Shown here: one piece after another, positions 8,326 through 18,252 of the stretch
Numbering within the stretch: position 1 is the stretch's first letter
Layout: the number at the start of each line of letters is the position of its first letter
NCBI GenBank assembly: GCA_016721425.1
Contig: JADKID010000009.1
Span: 457,721-521,720, forward strand
From: Bryobacterales bacterium
GTDB lineage: Bacteria; Acidobacteriota; Terriglobia; Bryobacterales; Bryobacteraceae
DNA length: 64,000 nucleotides
Direction: 5' to 3'
Program-made: the position numbers and the translations under genes
Notes under the pieces: model-generated
What the model saw: only the letters and a program-made list of their open reading frames with translations
The model's database searches: none
Told to the model about the DNA's origin: nothing

Positions 8326-10227
8326 CTAGTCCCTCCGGGGCACCCCTTTGGGCTTCTCGGCATCGAACAGCCGCTCGTAGTCCTCCCAGTGAGTGACCAT
8401 GATCTTCACCTTCCGCCGCAGCTGGCTGACGAGATCCGGCCCCAACTGGCGGATGTTCTCTTCGGCGCTGGTCTTCACCCGATCGATCAGAATGTCCTGG
8501 TTGGCCTCCAATAGATCCGCCAATACCGTGCTGTTGTCCATCTCCCGGCGGCCCACTTCCTTGATGGCCCGCCACTCGGTGATATCGGTGAGGTGCTCCT
8601 GAAACTCCACGGGACGACGTAGCCGGCCGCCCTTCATAAAGTCGAGCAGATACTGGTACTCCAGTGCGTTGCGGCAGTTCTCCACCAGCAACCCAAACAC
8701 CTGGATGCGCTTGTCGAGCAGTTCGAGCCGCTGCTTCACTGGCGGGGCGGCGGTGGCCCCCAGAGTCCGGACGGCGCCGCGAGCGCGGGTCAGATCGCCC
8801 TGCATGCGCACCAGCAGATTGCCGGAGACCGCCGTACCGCCCAATCCCTCATATTGGCGCGTGCCCTGGATGTCGCCCAGGTCGCGGGCGCGCTCCTCCG
8901 TTCGCGCCTGAAACTGGAACTTCCGATAGTGCTCGTTCTCTTCCGCCTTCAGCTCCTCTGGAAACGGCACGAACGGCCGGGTCAGCAGGCGCTGATGAAC
9001 CGAGCCAATGTAGAAAATGGTGCCGCCGAAATTCAGGATGTCCGCGTCGCGCTGCACACGATGGAGAGCCATCCAGGCGCCGACCAGCGCGCCGGCGCCG
9101 GCCTCGCCAACCCGGCTTGCCGCCACCGAGCGCAGCAACTGCATGCGGGAGACGTCATCGTGCGTGGGATTGCGTGCGAACGCGTCGTAGATCTGAAGGT
9201 AGAGATCGCTGTCGTACCGGTCCCCAATCAGGTAGAAAAGGCGTGGCGCGCTGGACGCCGCAGCCTGCTCCAACTCCTCCAGGTAACGCACCGGCAGCGG
9301 TATGCCTTGCGCCGGATAGAACGGATAGAAGTAGTCCAGCAGGAAGCCCACCACGGCTTTGTACACCGTGGCGTTCGGCCCCTCCAGGTTGGCCACCGCC
9401 ATGCCCGCACCGAGTTTGCCGGCCACCAGATCCGGGGCGGCTTCGCGCACCCACTCGGCGTCAATTTCCAGCGGCCCTGGGCGCGCATCGGCGGCGCCCG
9501 CTTGCAGCGTGCCGAAGAACTCCCGGTAGCGCTGGTGCATCTTGCGGTCGCGGACCAGAGCGCTGCCATTCGGGCCTTGATACAGGCCGCCGCTCCAGCT
9601 CATACCAGATCCGGAATCGTTGGTGTGCAGCGAGAGGATTTCAATTTCGGGACAGACCGTGAGCAGTTTGCGTATCGACTCGCGGTAGAGCGCGAGCACC
9701 TCCGGATTATCGATCGAGGGAGCGAAACGCGGCACGCGGGAGCGCAGCGGGTGATCCACCTGCGGCCCCCGCCACAGTGGATGCGCCTCATAGACAGCCT
9801 CTGGCAGCATTTGGGGCTCAAACGTGGTGAAAGCGGCCTTCAGGCCCAGTTTGCGCAACACTTCACAACGCGATCGCAGGATGCTGAGCACCGTGCCCGC
9901 ATAGTCCTTCGGCAGGAACGGCAGCAGCGCGTCGGGCGGCGAGACCTTCAGCAGCCCGACGTTCGATACCGCCCAGGCCGGATACGGATCGCCCGGCGTA
10001 TCCATCTGCCACATGGCCCAAGGCAGGTCTTCGGCCGTAAGAACAACATGAGTGGCGCCCGATTGCTTGGCCTGGCGCGCGAAGCTCTCAAAACTGGCGA
10101 GCGAGTCGGAGTGACGGCCGAAAATGACGGTTTTGAAGCGGCTCTGGGCGGCGCCCGCGTCAGGAACCGCGGCAAGCATCAGCCCGCACAAGAGGATGGG
10201 AAGCCGCCAAGTCTGAAATCTGCACAT
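8326..10227 (-). CDS. Secreted protein of unknown function, possibly TIM-barrel
   Basis: 633 residues with an N-terminal signal (LPILLCGLMLAAVPDAGAA). The first half alternates strand-like and helix-like segments (VIFGRHSDSLASFESFARQA, ATHVVLTAEDLPW, IEILSLHTNDSGSG) in a way that suggests a (beta/alpha)8 barrel of the glycoside-hydrolase kind, with Asp/Glu residues after strands; the C-terminal half is helical and Arg/Glu-rich. I do not recognise a named family. It is divergent from the enolase-superfamily gene, with 163 bases between them. Confidence 0.6.
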   Translation of the reverse strand: MCRFQTWRLPILLCGLMLAAVPDAGAAQSRFKTVIFGRHSDSLASFESFARQAKQSGATHVVLTAEDLPWAMWQMDTPGDPYPAWAVSNVGLLKVSPPDALLPFLPKDYAGTVLSILRSRCEVLRKLGLKAAFTTFEPQMLPEAVYEAHPLWRGPQVDHPLRSRVPRFAPSIDNPEVLALYRESIRKLLTVCPEIEILSLHTNDSGSGMSWSGGLYQGPNGSALVRDRKMHQRYREFFGTLQAGAADARPGPLEIDAEWVREAAPDLVAGKLGAGMAVANLEGPNATVYKAVVGFLLDYFYPFYPAQGIPLPVRYLEELEQAAASSAPRLFYLIGDRYDSDLYLQIYDAFARNPTHDDVSRMQLLRSVAASRVGEAGAGALVGAWMALHRVQRDADILNFGGTIFYIGSVHQRLLTRPFVPFPEELKAEENEHYRKFQFQARTEERARDLGDIQGTRQYEGLGGTAVSGNLLVRMQGDLTRARGAVRTLGATAAPPVKQRLELLDKRIQVFGLLVENCRNALEYQYLLDFMKGGRLRRPVEFQEHLTDITEWRAIKEVGRREMDNSTVLADLLEANQDILIDRVKTSAEENIRQLGPDLVSQLRRKVKIMVTHWEDYERLFDAEKPKGVPRRD

Positions 10228-10390
10228 TGCGTGATTCTACACTGCGACGCTACACGGCACCATCCCGCGGACAATGCCGGAGCCAGTGGAACTGATGCCC
10301 GCGCGCGCCGGGCCGTGATAGCCTGAGTGCGGCTTGGTCTGATGGTGCGGGTCGCCACCGAACGAGGATGACATCAAGGAGCGCAAGAAC

Positions 10391-11653
<1,263 letters not shown>

Positions 11654-11674
11654 CGGCGCCTGCGCTTCTAGAGC

Positions 11675-12934
11675 CTACAACGCGTACTTGCTACGCCACG
11701 CGGCCAATTGCTTGGCCAGATCGTCGCGCACCGTGACGAATCCTGGCTCGGCATAACGGTTGTTCCGTTCTCGCGTGTCCTTCCGCATGTCGTAGAGCTC
11801 GTTCGCCGCTTCGCTCTTGCCGCGCACCACCAGCTTGTAGTACTTGTCCCGCACCATTTCCGTATCCCGGAAATGACCGAACACCGTGTCGTCCCAGGGC
11901 GCCTTCTTCGGCAGCGGCTTGTTCAACACCAAAGGCAGGTAGCTCCGCCCGCAGAGATTACGCCCCGCTGGCGCGTTTACGCCGGTCACGTCACAGATCG
12001 TCGGCAGGAAATCGTAGAGACTCACCAGTTCCGGCCGCGCCGATTGCACCGGCACTCGACCTGCCCACTGCCAAATCATCGGCACCTGCACTGCCTCGTC
12101 GAACATATTGATCGGGTCCGACGCCAAGCCGTCAGCCCAGAATCCGTGCCGCCCCAACAGCGCACCGCTGTCGGAGGTGAACACCAGAATCGTGTCTTCG
12201 AAAAGCCCCTTGGCTAGCAGCTTCTTTTGCAGTGCCGGAATCTGATCGTCCAGCGCCGTCACCGCCGCCGCATAGCGCCGCAGGCTCGCCACCGGATTCT
12301 GCAGGAACTCCTTGCCCGCCTTCGCATTCTCCGCCACGGGCTGAATGCCGAAGCTATCGAACGTGACGCTCTTGTACATCTCCTGGTACTTCGCCGCCGC
12401 CCCCTCGGGTGCAGCGCCCGGCCCCGGATAGGCAAGAGTCAGGAAGAACGGCTTGCCTTTGGCTTGTTGATCCAGAAACTCGCCGCCGGCGCGCGTCACC
12501 GCCTCCAGCGAATCTGCCGCGACGTGAGCGAACCCGTGCCCCGGCGCCCCGCCACCGATCCCGAACTTCCCAACATAGGCGCACTGATATCCGCTGCCGG
12601 CCAGCGCGTCCGAAATCAGCACCTCCTTTGCCAGTGAGCCATCCGCGCCCGTCACTCCGTGCTGCGCCGGGGTCCGTCCGCTGAACAGCGTCGCCCGGCT
12701 CACCGCACCGTTCGGTGAGCACGCGTAGTTCTTCACAAACCGCGCGCCCGATAGGGCGATCCGGTCGATCTGCGGAGTCCGGATCTCCTGGTTGCCGTAG
12801 CACCCCAGAGCCCACGACGGCAGGTTCTCGGCGATCACCAGCACCACATTCGGCTTCGGCCCCTCCACTCCCTTCTGCGCCAGCAGCGGCGCGCCGGCGG
12901 CGGCACTCAGAAACGAACGTCTCGTAAAATTCAT
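11675..12934 (-). CDS. Sulfatase-fold protein with altered catalytic site
   Basis: 419 residues starting at ATG 12934, which opens a Tat leader (NFTRRSFLSAAAGAPLLA); the frame extends upstream but that part is not needed. The overall pattern is a type I sulfatase, but the key sites deviate. The metal pair usually DD is Glu36-Asn37 (VIAENLPSWALGCYG). The formylglycine motif CxPSRxxxxTGR reads GAVSRATLFSGR, so the catalytic Cys position is Gly76. The later DN pair is Asp-Ser (TSDSG). It may be a pseudo-sulfatase or a diverged phosphatase-type member. Adjacent ABC permease is 28 bases upstream on the same strand. Confidence 0.8.
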   Translation of the reverse strand: MNFTRRSFLSAAAGAPLLAQKGVEGPKPNVVLVIAENLPSWALGCYGNQEIRTPQIDRIALSGARFVKNYACSPNGAVSRATLFSGRTPAQHGVTGADGSLAKEVLISDALAGSGYQCAYVGKFGIGGGAPGHGFAHVAADSLEAVTRAGGEFLDQQAKGKPFFLTLAYPGPGAAPEGAAAKYQEMYKSVTFDSFGIQPVAENAKAGKEFLQNPVASLRRYAAAVTALDDQIPALQKKLLAKGLFEDTILVFTSDSGALLGRHGFWADGLASDPINMFDEAVQVPMIWQWAGRVPVQSARPELVSLYDFLPTICDVTGVNAPAGRNLCGRSYLPLVLNKPLPKKAPWDDTVFGHFRDTEMVRDKYYKLVVRGKSEAANELYDMRKDTRERNNRYAEPGFVTVRDDLAKQLAAWRSKYAL

Positions 12935-12962
12935 GGGTCTTTCAGGCTCCAAACTTACCAGC

Positions 12963-13817
12963 CTACAGGACGTCGGCAAAGCCGCGCTTCAAATGCCGGA
13001 AGAAGATCCCCCCGGCCACAAATACCGCCACTGAAATAGCGGCCAGGAGTAGCAGTTCCTGCCAGGACGGCAAATCCGTGGTCAACAGCCGCTGCCGGTA
13101 GCCCTTCACGATGTGCGCCATCGGATTCCAGTGCACCAGAAACCGCATACTCTCCGGGAAACTCGTTTCGTCGATGAAGATGGGCGTGAACCAGAACCAG
13201 CCGGTCAGCGCCACCAACACCATCTGCGCCGTGTCCCGAAGATAAACCTGCAGGCTCGCGAAGATCCAGCCCATCCCCACCGCGAACAGCCCGAGCAGCA
13301 CCGTGTAGATGGGCAGCAGTAGGATCAAGGCGCTGAATTGCTGGTTCATATACCGCACAGTCGCCACCGCCGCCGCCACCGCAATCACGTGGCTCCCCAG
13401 CGACGACAAAAAGATAGTCACCGGGATGATCTCCGAAGGGAAGACGGTCTTCGTGATCAGGTTCGACTGGTCCAGCAGGCTCGTCGCCGAACGCTGCACG
13501 GTATCCTGAAACAGTAGCCAAGGCAGATACCCGCAGAACAGATACAACGTGTAATTCGTCCCGCCCGCGCCGGCCGGCGGCGGAATCTTCATGCAGAACT
13601 GAAACACAAACACCCAGCTCACCAGCAGCACCAGTGGATGAATGATGGTCCATAACCACCCCGCCGCACTCCCCACAAACCTCTGCGTGAAGTCCCGCTT
13701 GGCCATCTGATAGATCAGCGAGCGCCGCTCCATCAGAACCCGCAGGAACATCATCCCCGGTAAACGCAGCTCCGCGCGCTCTGGCGCAGGAGGGGTGGAT
13801 ATGGTGGCTGTGCCCAA
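12963..13817 (-). CDS. ABC-2 type permease, polysaccharide/lipid export (TagG/RfbD-like)
   Basis: 284 residues with six predicted membrane segments and the TagG-family opening KRDFTQRFVGSAAGWLWTII followed by FPSEIIPVTIF. Such permeases export O-antigen or teichoic-acid-like glycans with a separate ATPase (TagH/RfbE). No ATPase gene is in the window. The frame begins with a TTG at 13817; a Met at residue 22 (MMFLRVLMERR) is a plausible alternative start, and neither has a clear ribosome site. It lies upstream of the sulfatase-fold gene on the same strand. Confidence 0.8.
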   Translation of the reverse strand: MGTATISTPPAPERAELRLPGMMFLRVLMERRSLIYQMAKRDFTQRFVGSAAGWLWTIIHPLVLLVSWVFVFQFCMKIPPPAGAGGTNYTLYLFCGYLPWLLFQDTVQRSATSLLDQSNLITKTVFPSEIIPVTIFLSSLGSHVIAVAAAVATVRYMNQQFSALILLLPIYTVLLGLFAVGMGWIFASLQVYLRDTAQMVLVALTGWFWFTPIFIDETSFPESMRFLVHWNPMAHIVKGYRQRLLTTDLPSWQELLLLAAISVAVFVAGGIFFRHLKRGFADVL

Positions 13818-13878
13818 ACCGCTATTTTATCAGGCTCCGCAATGCGGACGGTCGGGTCCGAATGGGAGCTCACGGTGT

Positions 13879-13884
13879 TATATT
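13879..13884 (+). promoter_or_regulatory. -10 box for a near-leaderless nuoA transcript
   Basis: TATATT lies six bases before the nuoA ATG at 13891, so transcription starting at the usual distance would begin at or next to the start codon. No Shine-Dalgarno is present. The same arrangement recurs before other genes in the window. Inference only; no -35 box is evident. Confidence 0.4.
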
Positions 13885-13890
13885 GATCGT

Positions 13891-14247
13891 ATGCCCGAAG
13901 GGTACCTGCCAATCTTCATCTTTCTGATGGTCGCGATCCTCTTCCCGATCGTCCTCCTGCTGGTCATGCGCTTCATCCGCCCGCAGGCCCCCTCCGTGAC
14001 GAAACTCGAAGCCTATGAGTGCGGCATTCAGGCCGCCTCCAACGCCCGCGGACGCTACACAGTCCGCTTTTATATCGTCGCCATCCTCTTTGTCATCTTC
14101 GACGTGGAAACCGTATTCCTCTTCCCCTGGGCCGTGCGCTACAAACAACTTGGCTGGTTCGGAGTCGGTGAAGTCACGGTCTTTCTCGCCATCCTGGTCG
14201 TCGGCTACATTTGGGCCTACAAAAAGGGAGCGCTTGAGTGGGTCTAG
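13891..14247 (+). CDS. nuoA: NADH-quinone oxidoreductase subunit A
   Basis: 118 residues with three transmembrane helices and the NuoA signature: KLEAYECGIQ in the first loop, RFYIVAILFVIFDVETVFLFPW spanning the second helix, and a C-terminal WAYKKGALEW. It is a proton-pumping membrane subunit of complex I. The start is set at ATG 13891, immediately before homology (PEGYLPIFIFL). The following gene begins inside its last codons with a GTG. No other complex I subunit is adjacent, which is unusual; nuoI is 32 kb away in this window. Confidence 0.92.
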   Translation: MPEGYLPIFIFLMVAILFPIVLLLVMRFIRPQAPSVTKLEAYECGIQAASNARGRYTVRFYIVAILFVIFDVETVFLFPWAVRYKQLGWFGVGEVTVFLAILVVGYIWAYKKGALEWV

Positions 14248-15917
14248 TCCGAAGAGTTTCTGCCCCTGCACTTCTTTTGCTGCTGGGCCTTGCCGGTAGT
14301 GTCTCCGCCTCGCCCCGTCTCCGTCTCTCCACCGCGGCCGTTGGACCCATCAACCTCGCCGTCGGCGCCGCCGGTCCGCTCCAAACCATCGAGGCCTACA
14401 ACATCGGCGACGGCGACCTCGCGCTAACCGCCACCACCACGGCCCCCTGGCTCAACGTTTCGATTGGCGAGACCGGCAGCTGCGCTCAGCGCGCCGGCAT
14501 TTGCACACCCATTCGCCTGGAACTCAATACCCAGGGCCTTCCCAAGGGCGGCCACACCGGTGTCGTTAACATCACCGACCCCAACGCTCTCGACGCGCCC
14601 CAGTTCCTCACCGTCACCGTCCAGGCCGGTGGCGCCGTCCCTGCCCGCATCGAGTACTTCGTTACTCCGGGCGGCACCCAGGAATACACCATCCGCGCCG
14701 GCAATAACTTAAACCTCACGGCCGCCACGGAGGGCCCCGAGTGGCTCTCCCTTCCTGTCGAGGGCATGGGCAGCTTCCGCTACGACTTTAACTACCGCGT
14801 GATCGCCAGCCACCTGCCCGCCATGGCGGAAGGCGACTTCAATGGCACGCTCACCGTCTCCGGGTCGGTGATCCCCGAGGAGAACGTCGCCATCCCCGTA
14901 ACCCTCCGCGTCGCCAGCGCCCCCATCTATAACGCCCCGGCCCAGCTTCAGTTCCGCATCGCCGAAGGCGGCCCGGCCTACGTTACGGCCGTGGAGCTTC
15001 CCAATCGCGGCTACGGCCAGGTCCTCGCCTCCGAGGTTCGTGCAACCACCGATAGCGGAGGAGAGTGGCTCTCCGCCGAGATCTTCGCCGACGGTCAGGC
15101 TTACCTGGTGCGCATCACGCAAGCCGGGCTCACCCCAGGTGTCTACATGGGCACGCTGACGGTAGTCACCAACGCCGCCAACGCGGAGCAACTGATCCCC
15201 GTAACCCTCGACGTGATGCCAGCGGCCGCGCCCGCGCTCGATTACTCCACGCTCGCCAATACCCTTCGCGTGAATCCCGCCTCCGTCATGGCCCCCGGTA
15301 TGCTCGCCCGCATCCGCGGCATTCAGCTCACGGCCCAGGATCCCGCCAGCGCCGAATCCGCCCCCTGGCCCGATACGCTGGCCGGCACACGCCTGCTCGT
15401 GAACGGCATCGCCGCCCCGCTGGCCGCCGTCAGCCCGGAAGAGATCGCGTTCCAGATCCCGGAAGCCATCGATCCCGGCGACGCCATCATTCAAGTGGAG
15501 CGCGACGGCCAACCCGGAAACCAGATTCTCGCCAGCGTGGCCTGGCGCGCACCCCGCCTGGAGCTCAGCACTGACTCCTTCGGCAAAGTGCTCTTCGACG
15601 ACGGTACGCTGGCCATCCCGGAGGTCTACGGCGGCCGCCCTGCCGTCCCCGGCGACACGGTAACCATCCACCTCATCGGCCTCGGCCGCACCAATCCAGA
15701 CTCCGGCACAGCCGATCCTGTCCAGGTCTCCTTCGGCCGCTCCATCTTCACCTCGGGCGCGGTCGTGGATGCCACGCCAACCCTTGTACCCGACAACCCC
15801 GGCCGCTACATCGTCACAGTCCAGATCCCCGAAAGCGCCCCGCGCGCCGATCGCGTCGATCTCGCCGTCACCGCCGACGGAGCCACCAGCAACACCGTCC
15901 AACTCGCCATTCGATGA
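14238..15917 (+). CDS. Secreted beta-sandwich protein with TIGR03437-type C-terminal domain
   Basis: 559 residues from a GTG inside nuoA (10-base overlap), starting with a signal peptide (ALLLLLGLAGSVSAS). Residues about 30-330 form three BACON/Ig-like beta repeats with recurring APWLNVS / PEWLSLP / GEWLSAE strands. From about 345 the sequence matches the domain found widely in Solibacter relatives (NPASVMAPGMLARIRG, AVSPEEIAFQIP, HLIGLGRTNPD). Role is probably extracellular adhesion or scaffold; no enzymatic motif is visible. The family is a marker for the lineage. Stop overlaps the alaX start (ATGA). Confidence 0.8.
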   Translation: MGLVRRVSAPALLLLLGLAGSVSASPRLRLSTAAVGPINLAVGAAGPLQTIEAYNIGDGDLALTATTTAPWLNVSIGETGSCAQRAGICTPIRLELNTQGLPKGGHTGVVNITDPNALDAPQFLTVTVQAGGAVPARIEYFVTPGGTQEYTIRAGNNLNLTAATEGPEWLSLPVEGMGSFRYDFNYRVIASHLPAMAEGDFNGTLTVSGSVIPEENVAIPVTLRVASAPIYNAPAQLQFRIAEGGPAYVTAVELPNRGYGQVLASEVRATTDSGGEWLSAEIFADGQAYLVRITQAGLTPGVYMGTLTVVTNAANAEQLIPVTLDVMPAAAPALDYSTLANTLRVNPASVMAPGMLARIRGIQLTAQDPASAESAPWPDTLAGTRLLVNGIAAPLAAVSPEEIAFQIPEAIDPGDAIIQVERDGQPGNQILASVAWRAPRLELSTDSFGKVLFDDGTLAIPEVYGGRPAVPGDTVTIHLIGLGRTNPDSGTADPVQVSFGRSIFTSGAVVDATPTLVPDNPGRYIVTVQIPESAPRADRVDLAVTADGATSNTVQLAIR

Positions 15918-17083
15918 CAGAACGCCTCTACTACAGCGACTCCTATCTGACGCGCTTCCAGGCCTGCGTCCTGGAGACGTCCGAACGCGGCCAACGCGTG
16001 GTGCTGGATCGCACTGCCTTCTACCCCTCTTCGGGCGGCCAACCCCACGATCTGGGTGAACTCAATGGCATCGGCGTTCTGGACGTCGTCGATGAAGAGG
16101 ACCGCATCGTCCATGTGCTCGCCGCGCCTCTCACCGGCACGAGTGTCGAGGGCGTCGTCGCCTGGGATCGCCGCCGAGACCATATGCAGCAGCACAGCGG
16201 CCAGCATCTGCTCTCGGCCGTGTTCGATCTGCTCTTCCAGGCTCGGACGCTGAGCTTCCACCTGGGCGCCGAATCCGCCACCATCGATCTCGACACGCCC
16301 ATACTCAGCCCCGCCCAACTCCAGGCTGCCGAACTTCACGCCAACCACGTCATCCAGCAGGATCTGCCGCTCGCCGTCTCGTTTGAGGATGCAGCCCAGG
16401 CCGCCGGACTGCGCAAGGAATCCACGCGGGAAGGCACGCTGCGTATCGTCAGCATCGGCGAGCTCGATCGCTCCGCCTGCGGCGGCACCCATGTCCGTAC
16501 CACCGGGGAGATTGGCCTGGTTCTTCTGCGCAAAACCGAGAAGATCCGCAACAGCACGCGGGTGGAGTTTCTTTGCGGCCAGCGCGCCATCACCCGGGCC
16601 CGCGCCGATTTCGACGCCCTCTCCCAGATCGCCCGCCAGTTCTCTGCCCCGCTCGACGAGACCCCGGCCCTCGTCACCACCCAATTGGAACAGGCCAAAG
16701 ACGCCGCCAAGTCTCGCCTGAAGCTGGCCATCGAGCTCAACACGCTCCGAGGCCGCGCACTCTACAACCAGACGCCACCCGATCCTGCCGGCCGTCGCCG
16801 CCATGTGGAGAATCGTCCGCAAGGCCCGCTCGACGACGAACTCCGTACCCTCGCTATCGCCTTTTGCTCTCAACCGAATGCGGTCTTCCTCGCCACGTCC
16901 GCCAACCCACCCAGCGCGCTGCTCGCCGTCTCGCCGGACTCCGGTCTGCACGCCGGCAATCTCATGAAGCAAGCCATCCAAACCGCAGGAGGCAAGGGTG
17001 GGGGCAGTGCCCAGCTAGCCCAGGGCAGCCTGCCCGTCGGCGACGGCCATTCCATGTCCATTGAGAAGCTGTTCGATATTTAG
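15914..17083 (+). CDS. Alanyl-tRNA editing protein, AlaX-L type with DHHA1 domain
   Basis: 389 residues corresponding to the editing domain of alanyl-tRNA synthetase; it hydrolyses Ser- or Gly-mischarged tRNA-Ala in trans. Zinc ligands are His94 and His98 (QQHSGQHLL) with Cys189 and His193 (CGGTHV). The N-terminal small domain has FYPSSGGQPHD. The C-terminal quarter ends with GGKGGGSAQLAQG, the DHHA1 glycine-rich tail. Start ATG overlaps the previous stop. Convergent with the permease gene that follows. Confidence 0.88.
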   Translation: MTERLYYSDSYLTRFQACVLETSERGQRVVLDRTAFYPSSGGQPHDLGELNGIGVLDVVDEEDRIVHVLAAPLTGTSVEGVVAWDRRRDHMQQHSGQHLLSAVFDLLFQARTLSFHLGAESATIDLDTPILSPAQLQAAELHANHVIQQDLPLAVSFEDAAQAAGLRKESTREGTLRIVSIGELDRSACGGTHVRTTGEIGLVLLRKTEKIRNSTRVEFLCGQRAITRARADFDALSQIARQFSAPLDETPALVTTQLEQAKDAAKSRLKLAIELNTLRGRALYNQTPPDPAGRRRHVENRPQGPLDDELRTLAIAFCSQPNAVFLATSANPPSALLAVSPDSGLHAGNLMKQAIQTAGGKGGGSAQLAQGSLPVGDGHSMSIEKLFDI

Positions 17084-17103
17084 GGTTTCGCCGGGCTTCG
17101 TCC

Positions 17104-18183
17104 TCACTTGTATAGTGGCGCCAGCGATAACATCGCCAAGCCGCCCACAAACAGAGCAAGCATGAGGAGAATCAACCCGCGCACCTTGCTGTCAGCCCCC
17201 GCGAACTCCTTCCAGAGCAGCAACCCCCAGAGCGTGCTCACGAGCGTCGCCCCCTGACCGATCGCGTAGCTCACTGCCGGACCCACCGTCGCCGACTTCC
17301 CCGCACTGGAAGCCACAATGTTGCTTACCATCCCAACCGACCAGATCGCCCCGCCCAGCAACCCCAGCAAGTGCTGCTTCGTTGTCCCCTTGAAATACTC
17401 CATGAAGCCCACCGGTTCGCCCTCCACCGGCAGGTTCATGAAAAACAGATTGAACAGCGGCGTCGAGAGCAGAACGCCCACGGCAAAGCAGAAGGTCGCC
17501 GCGTACGGCCCCATACCGAGATCGCCTCGCTTGCTCAGTTCTACCAGCGGATAGAACAGTCCCATCAGAATGCCGCTCACCACGCTGATGACGATCCCCT
17601 TGACCGGGGAGGGACCCCGCTTGTTCAGCATGGCGCGGTTTCCAGCGGCAACCGCCGGCGCCGCCGCCCGTGCCTTGCTCTTGGCATACGCCGAATGCGC
17701 CATCGCAGTTACGATGATCGCGACAAGGATGACGCTTGCCCCGCCAAACAACAGCGTTGGACTCCCCGAGGGCTTCAGCATGTAGTTCAGAAGTGTACCC
17801 ACGATCAGTGCGATCCCGATGCCCACCGGAAACGCCACGGACAATCCCGCGATCGCAATCGCCGCCACCAGCAGCAGGTTCGCCAGGTTGAAGATCACCC
17901 CGCCCGCCGCCGCATATGCCATAGACCTCTTTGAGCCGATCGCCATGTTGTCCAGGAAGGAGAAGGCCGGCGTCGCCGAGTCAACAACCGTCTCCATCTC
18001 GTACGAACCAAACGTCAGCGCCGCGATCAGCGCCGCCAGGAAGAGTCCCAACGTATAGTCGAAGTAGAATAGCTCGAAACGCCACTTGCCGCTCATCTTC
18101 ATCGTGTTGGCCCACGAACCCCAACAGAGCATCGTCAGCACGGTGAGCCCGAGCGCTACAGCATAGGTGGTCGGAATCATCAT
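17104..18183 (-). CDS. DMT-superfamily permease (GRP/ureide-permease-like)
   Basis: 359 residues with ten predicted membrane helices in two repeats joined by a short basic loop (ALLNKRGPSP region near the middle). Sequence features such as MLCWGSWANTMK in helix 1 and IWSVGMVSNIVASS late in the protein fit the GRP sugar-porter and ureide-permease branch of the drug/metabolite transporter superfamily. It likely imports a sugar or nucleobase derivative by ion coupling; no neighbouring catabolic gene indicates which. Confidence 0.7.
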   Translation of the reverse strand: MMIPTTYAVALGLTVLTMLCWGSWANTMKMSGKWRFELFYFDYTLGLFLAALIAALTFGSYEMETVVDSATPAFSFLDNMAIGSKRSMAYAAAGGVIFNLANLLLVAAIAIAGLSVAFPVGIGIALIVGTLLNYMLKPSGSPTLLFGGASVILVAIIVTAMAHSAYAKSKARAAAPAVAAGNRAMLNKRGPSPVKGIVISVVSGILMGLFYPLVELSKRGDLGMGPYAATFCFAVGVLLSTPLFNLFFMNLPVEGEPVGFMEYFKGTTKQHLLGLLGGAIWSVGMVSNIVASSAGKSATVGPAVSYAIGQGATLVSTLWGLLLWKEFAGADSKVRGLILLMLALFVGGLAMLSLAPLYK

Positions 18184-18252
18184 AAAATTGTGTTCGCCTC
18201 GACGAAGTAACCCAAACTCAGTACTATATTACACACGGAACCGGGAGTCTCC

